Origin: CBDVBL01 sp965555375
GTDB taxonomy: Bacteria > Zixibacteria > MSB-5A5 > UBA10806
Direction: 5' to 3'
Assembly: GCA_965555375.1 (NCBI GenBank)
Contig: CBEWDL010000189.1
Coordinates: 1 to 5,048, forward strand
Length of the DNA: 5,048 bases
Positions 4,423 to 5,048 of this stretch are shown piece after piece (position 1 is the stretch's first letter; the number at the start of each line of letters is the position of its first letter). A model generated the notes under the pieces. That model worked only from the letters and a program-made list of their open reading frames with translations, made no database searches and was not told the DNA's origin. A program made the position numbers and the translations under genes.

Positions 4423-4491
4423 ATTTATTTGTCGGGAGCTCGGGGCTACGGGCAGTATGGCCGTAGGATATGAGGCTCCCGAGCTGCTGAC
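4421..4491 (+). repeat. Dispersed intergenic stem-loop repeat, copy D
   Basis: GTCGGGAGCTCGGGGCTACGG begins the copy and CCGTAGGATATGAGGCTCCC then GAGCTGCTGAC ends it. AGCTCGGG/CCCGAGCT and CTACGG/CCGTAG make a two-part hairpin. Relative to copy A it lacks the bases between the two CTACGG hexamers of A. It lies between the zinc-ribbon gene and the AT-rich gene at 4576. After it, 4492-4575 is AT-rich leader for the next gene, with only a weak promoter candidate (TTGACG at 4507, poor -10). Confidence 0.83.
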
Positions 4492-4575
4492 TCTTTTAAT
4501 TTTCCCTTGACGCGCATCCTTTTAATTACTTATTGCATATTTGTTGGAAGTATAGTTGATTGATAGGAGATTCCC

Positions 4576-5048
4576 ATGAGAAAGATATCGCTTATAGTAT
4601 TATCCGTAATATTATTAAGCAGCTATGATATAGCTTTTGGAACAGCGCAAACTCCTGATAGAATCAAATATAATGGGAAAAAATATCCATTATTGTGCGC
4701 GCCCCTTCAATATTTATACATCGAGGATGATTCTTTCAATATCAATCTCCCTGATTTCCCTTCTTATTTTTCAGAATCGGGAATAATTACCACAAGCACC
4801 GGGAATTGGCGCGGATATGTCGCCAGCTGGGAAATCGAAAATGACACTTTGTTTCTATTGGGAATTAAAGACATTAATAACGAAAAGAGTGCTGACTTAA
4901 ACGAGATTTTCGGCGAATATGTTAATGACAATAGGGTAGCAGCATTCTGGTACACGGGAGATCTTTTAATCGGAAAGGGAAAAAGATCAAGCTATATCCA
5001 TATGGGTTTCATGTCTACTTATGAAAAGGAAATAATCATTGAAATAGA
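4576..5048 (+). CDS. AT-rich exported protein of unknown function (3' end outside window)
   Basis: 157 codons are open to the window edge. The N-terminus is a signal peptide: RK, a hydrophobic core at about 4-16, and AFG (20-22) as a probable cleavage site. AGGAG at 4565-4569 supports the ATG. The mature part is soluble and beta-rich, with the segments GNWRGYVASWEIENDTLFL (76-94), AAFWYTGDLLIGKGK and YIHMGFMSTYEKEIII. I recall uncharacterised bacterial proteins with the plan 'WRGY..xWEI..D.LyL' ... 'A.WysG.L.i..G' ... 'G..s.YE.E', but no known function. GC is about 36-37% by hand count over 4561-5040, against the mid-50s in sampled parts of galT and osmC. Codons are correspondingly A/T-ending. 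It follows repeat copy D directly. Horizontal acquisition is plausible but not proven. Confidence 0.72.
   Translation, partial: MRKISLIVLSVILLSSYDIAFGTAQTPDRIKYNGKKYPLLCAPLQYLYIEDDSFNINLPDFPSYFSESGIITTSTGNWRGYVASWEIENDTLFLLGIKDINNEKSADLNEIFGEYVNDNRVAAFWYTGDLLIGKGKRSSYIHMGFMSTYEKEIIIEI

Noticed and set aside
3592..4491. CRISPR array
   Set aside because: The repeats are of unequal length, separated by hundreds of bases and genes, and internally palindromic. There are no regular spacers and no cas genes.

Overview
The window looks like chromosomal DNA from a Gram-negative bacterium of roughly 50% GC. Three sigma70-type promoters with exact 17-bp spacers, strong Shine-Dalgarno sites and Rho-independent terminators point to Bacteria. 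A signal peptide followed by a beta-rich protein ending in Phe points to an outer membrane. Sparse gene packing, repeat-filled gaps and single-copy housekeeping genes would suit an environmental lineage, for example a deltaproteobacterium or an FCB-group candidate phylum such as Zixibacteria. That placement is a guess; no marker gene is present.

Layout. (1) Positions 1-1922 are all on the minus strand. In transcription order they hold a 117-aa multi-spanning membrane protein with its own promoter, then galT with its own near-consensus promoter, then a DUF202-like small membrane protein that runs off the left edge. (2) Positions 1923-2289 are non-coding and carry repeat copy A. (3) Positions 2290-2877 (+) encode an exported beta-barrel-like protein, followed by a terminator. 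(4) Repeat copy B fills the short gap before osmC (3044-3463, minus), which converges on the barrel gene. (5) Positions 3464-3905 are non-coding and packed with repeat copy C, a hairpin cluster and a GCCGGA palindrome. (6) A 107-aa zinc-ribbon protein (3906-4229, minus) forms a complete single-gene unit with a consensus promoter and a terminator. (7) Positions 4230-4575 are non-coding and carry more palindromes and repeat copy D. (8) From 4576 (+) an AT-rich gene for an exported protein runs off the right edge.

The genes do not form one obvious pathway. GalT belongs to sugar-nucleotide metabolism and OsmC to peroxide defence; the rest are small uncharacterised membrane, exported or metal-binding proteins. 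The most distinctive content is the intergenic repeat family. Four co-oriented copies (A-D) differ by blocks whose edges fall on short direct repeats, so all can be derived from one longer stem-loop element by small deletions. I see no rRNA, tRNA, CRISPR array or intact insertion sequence.
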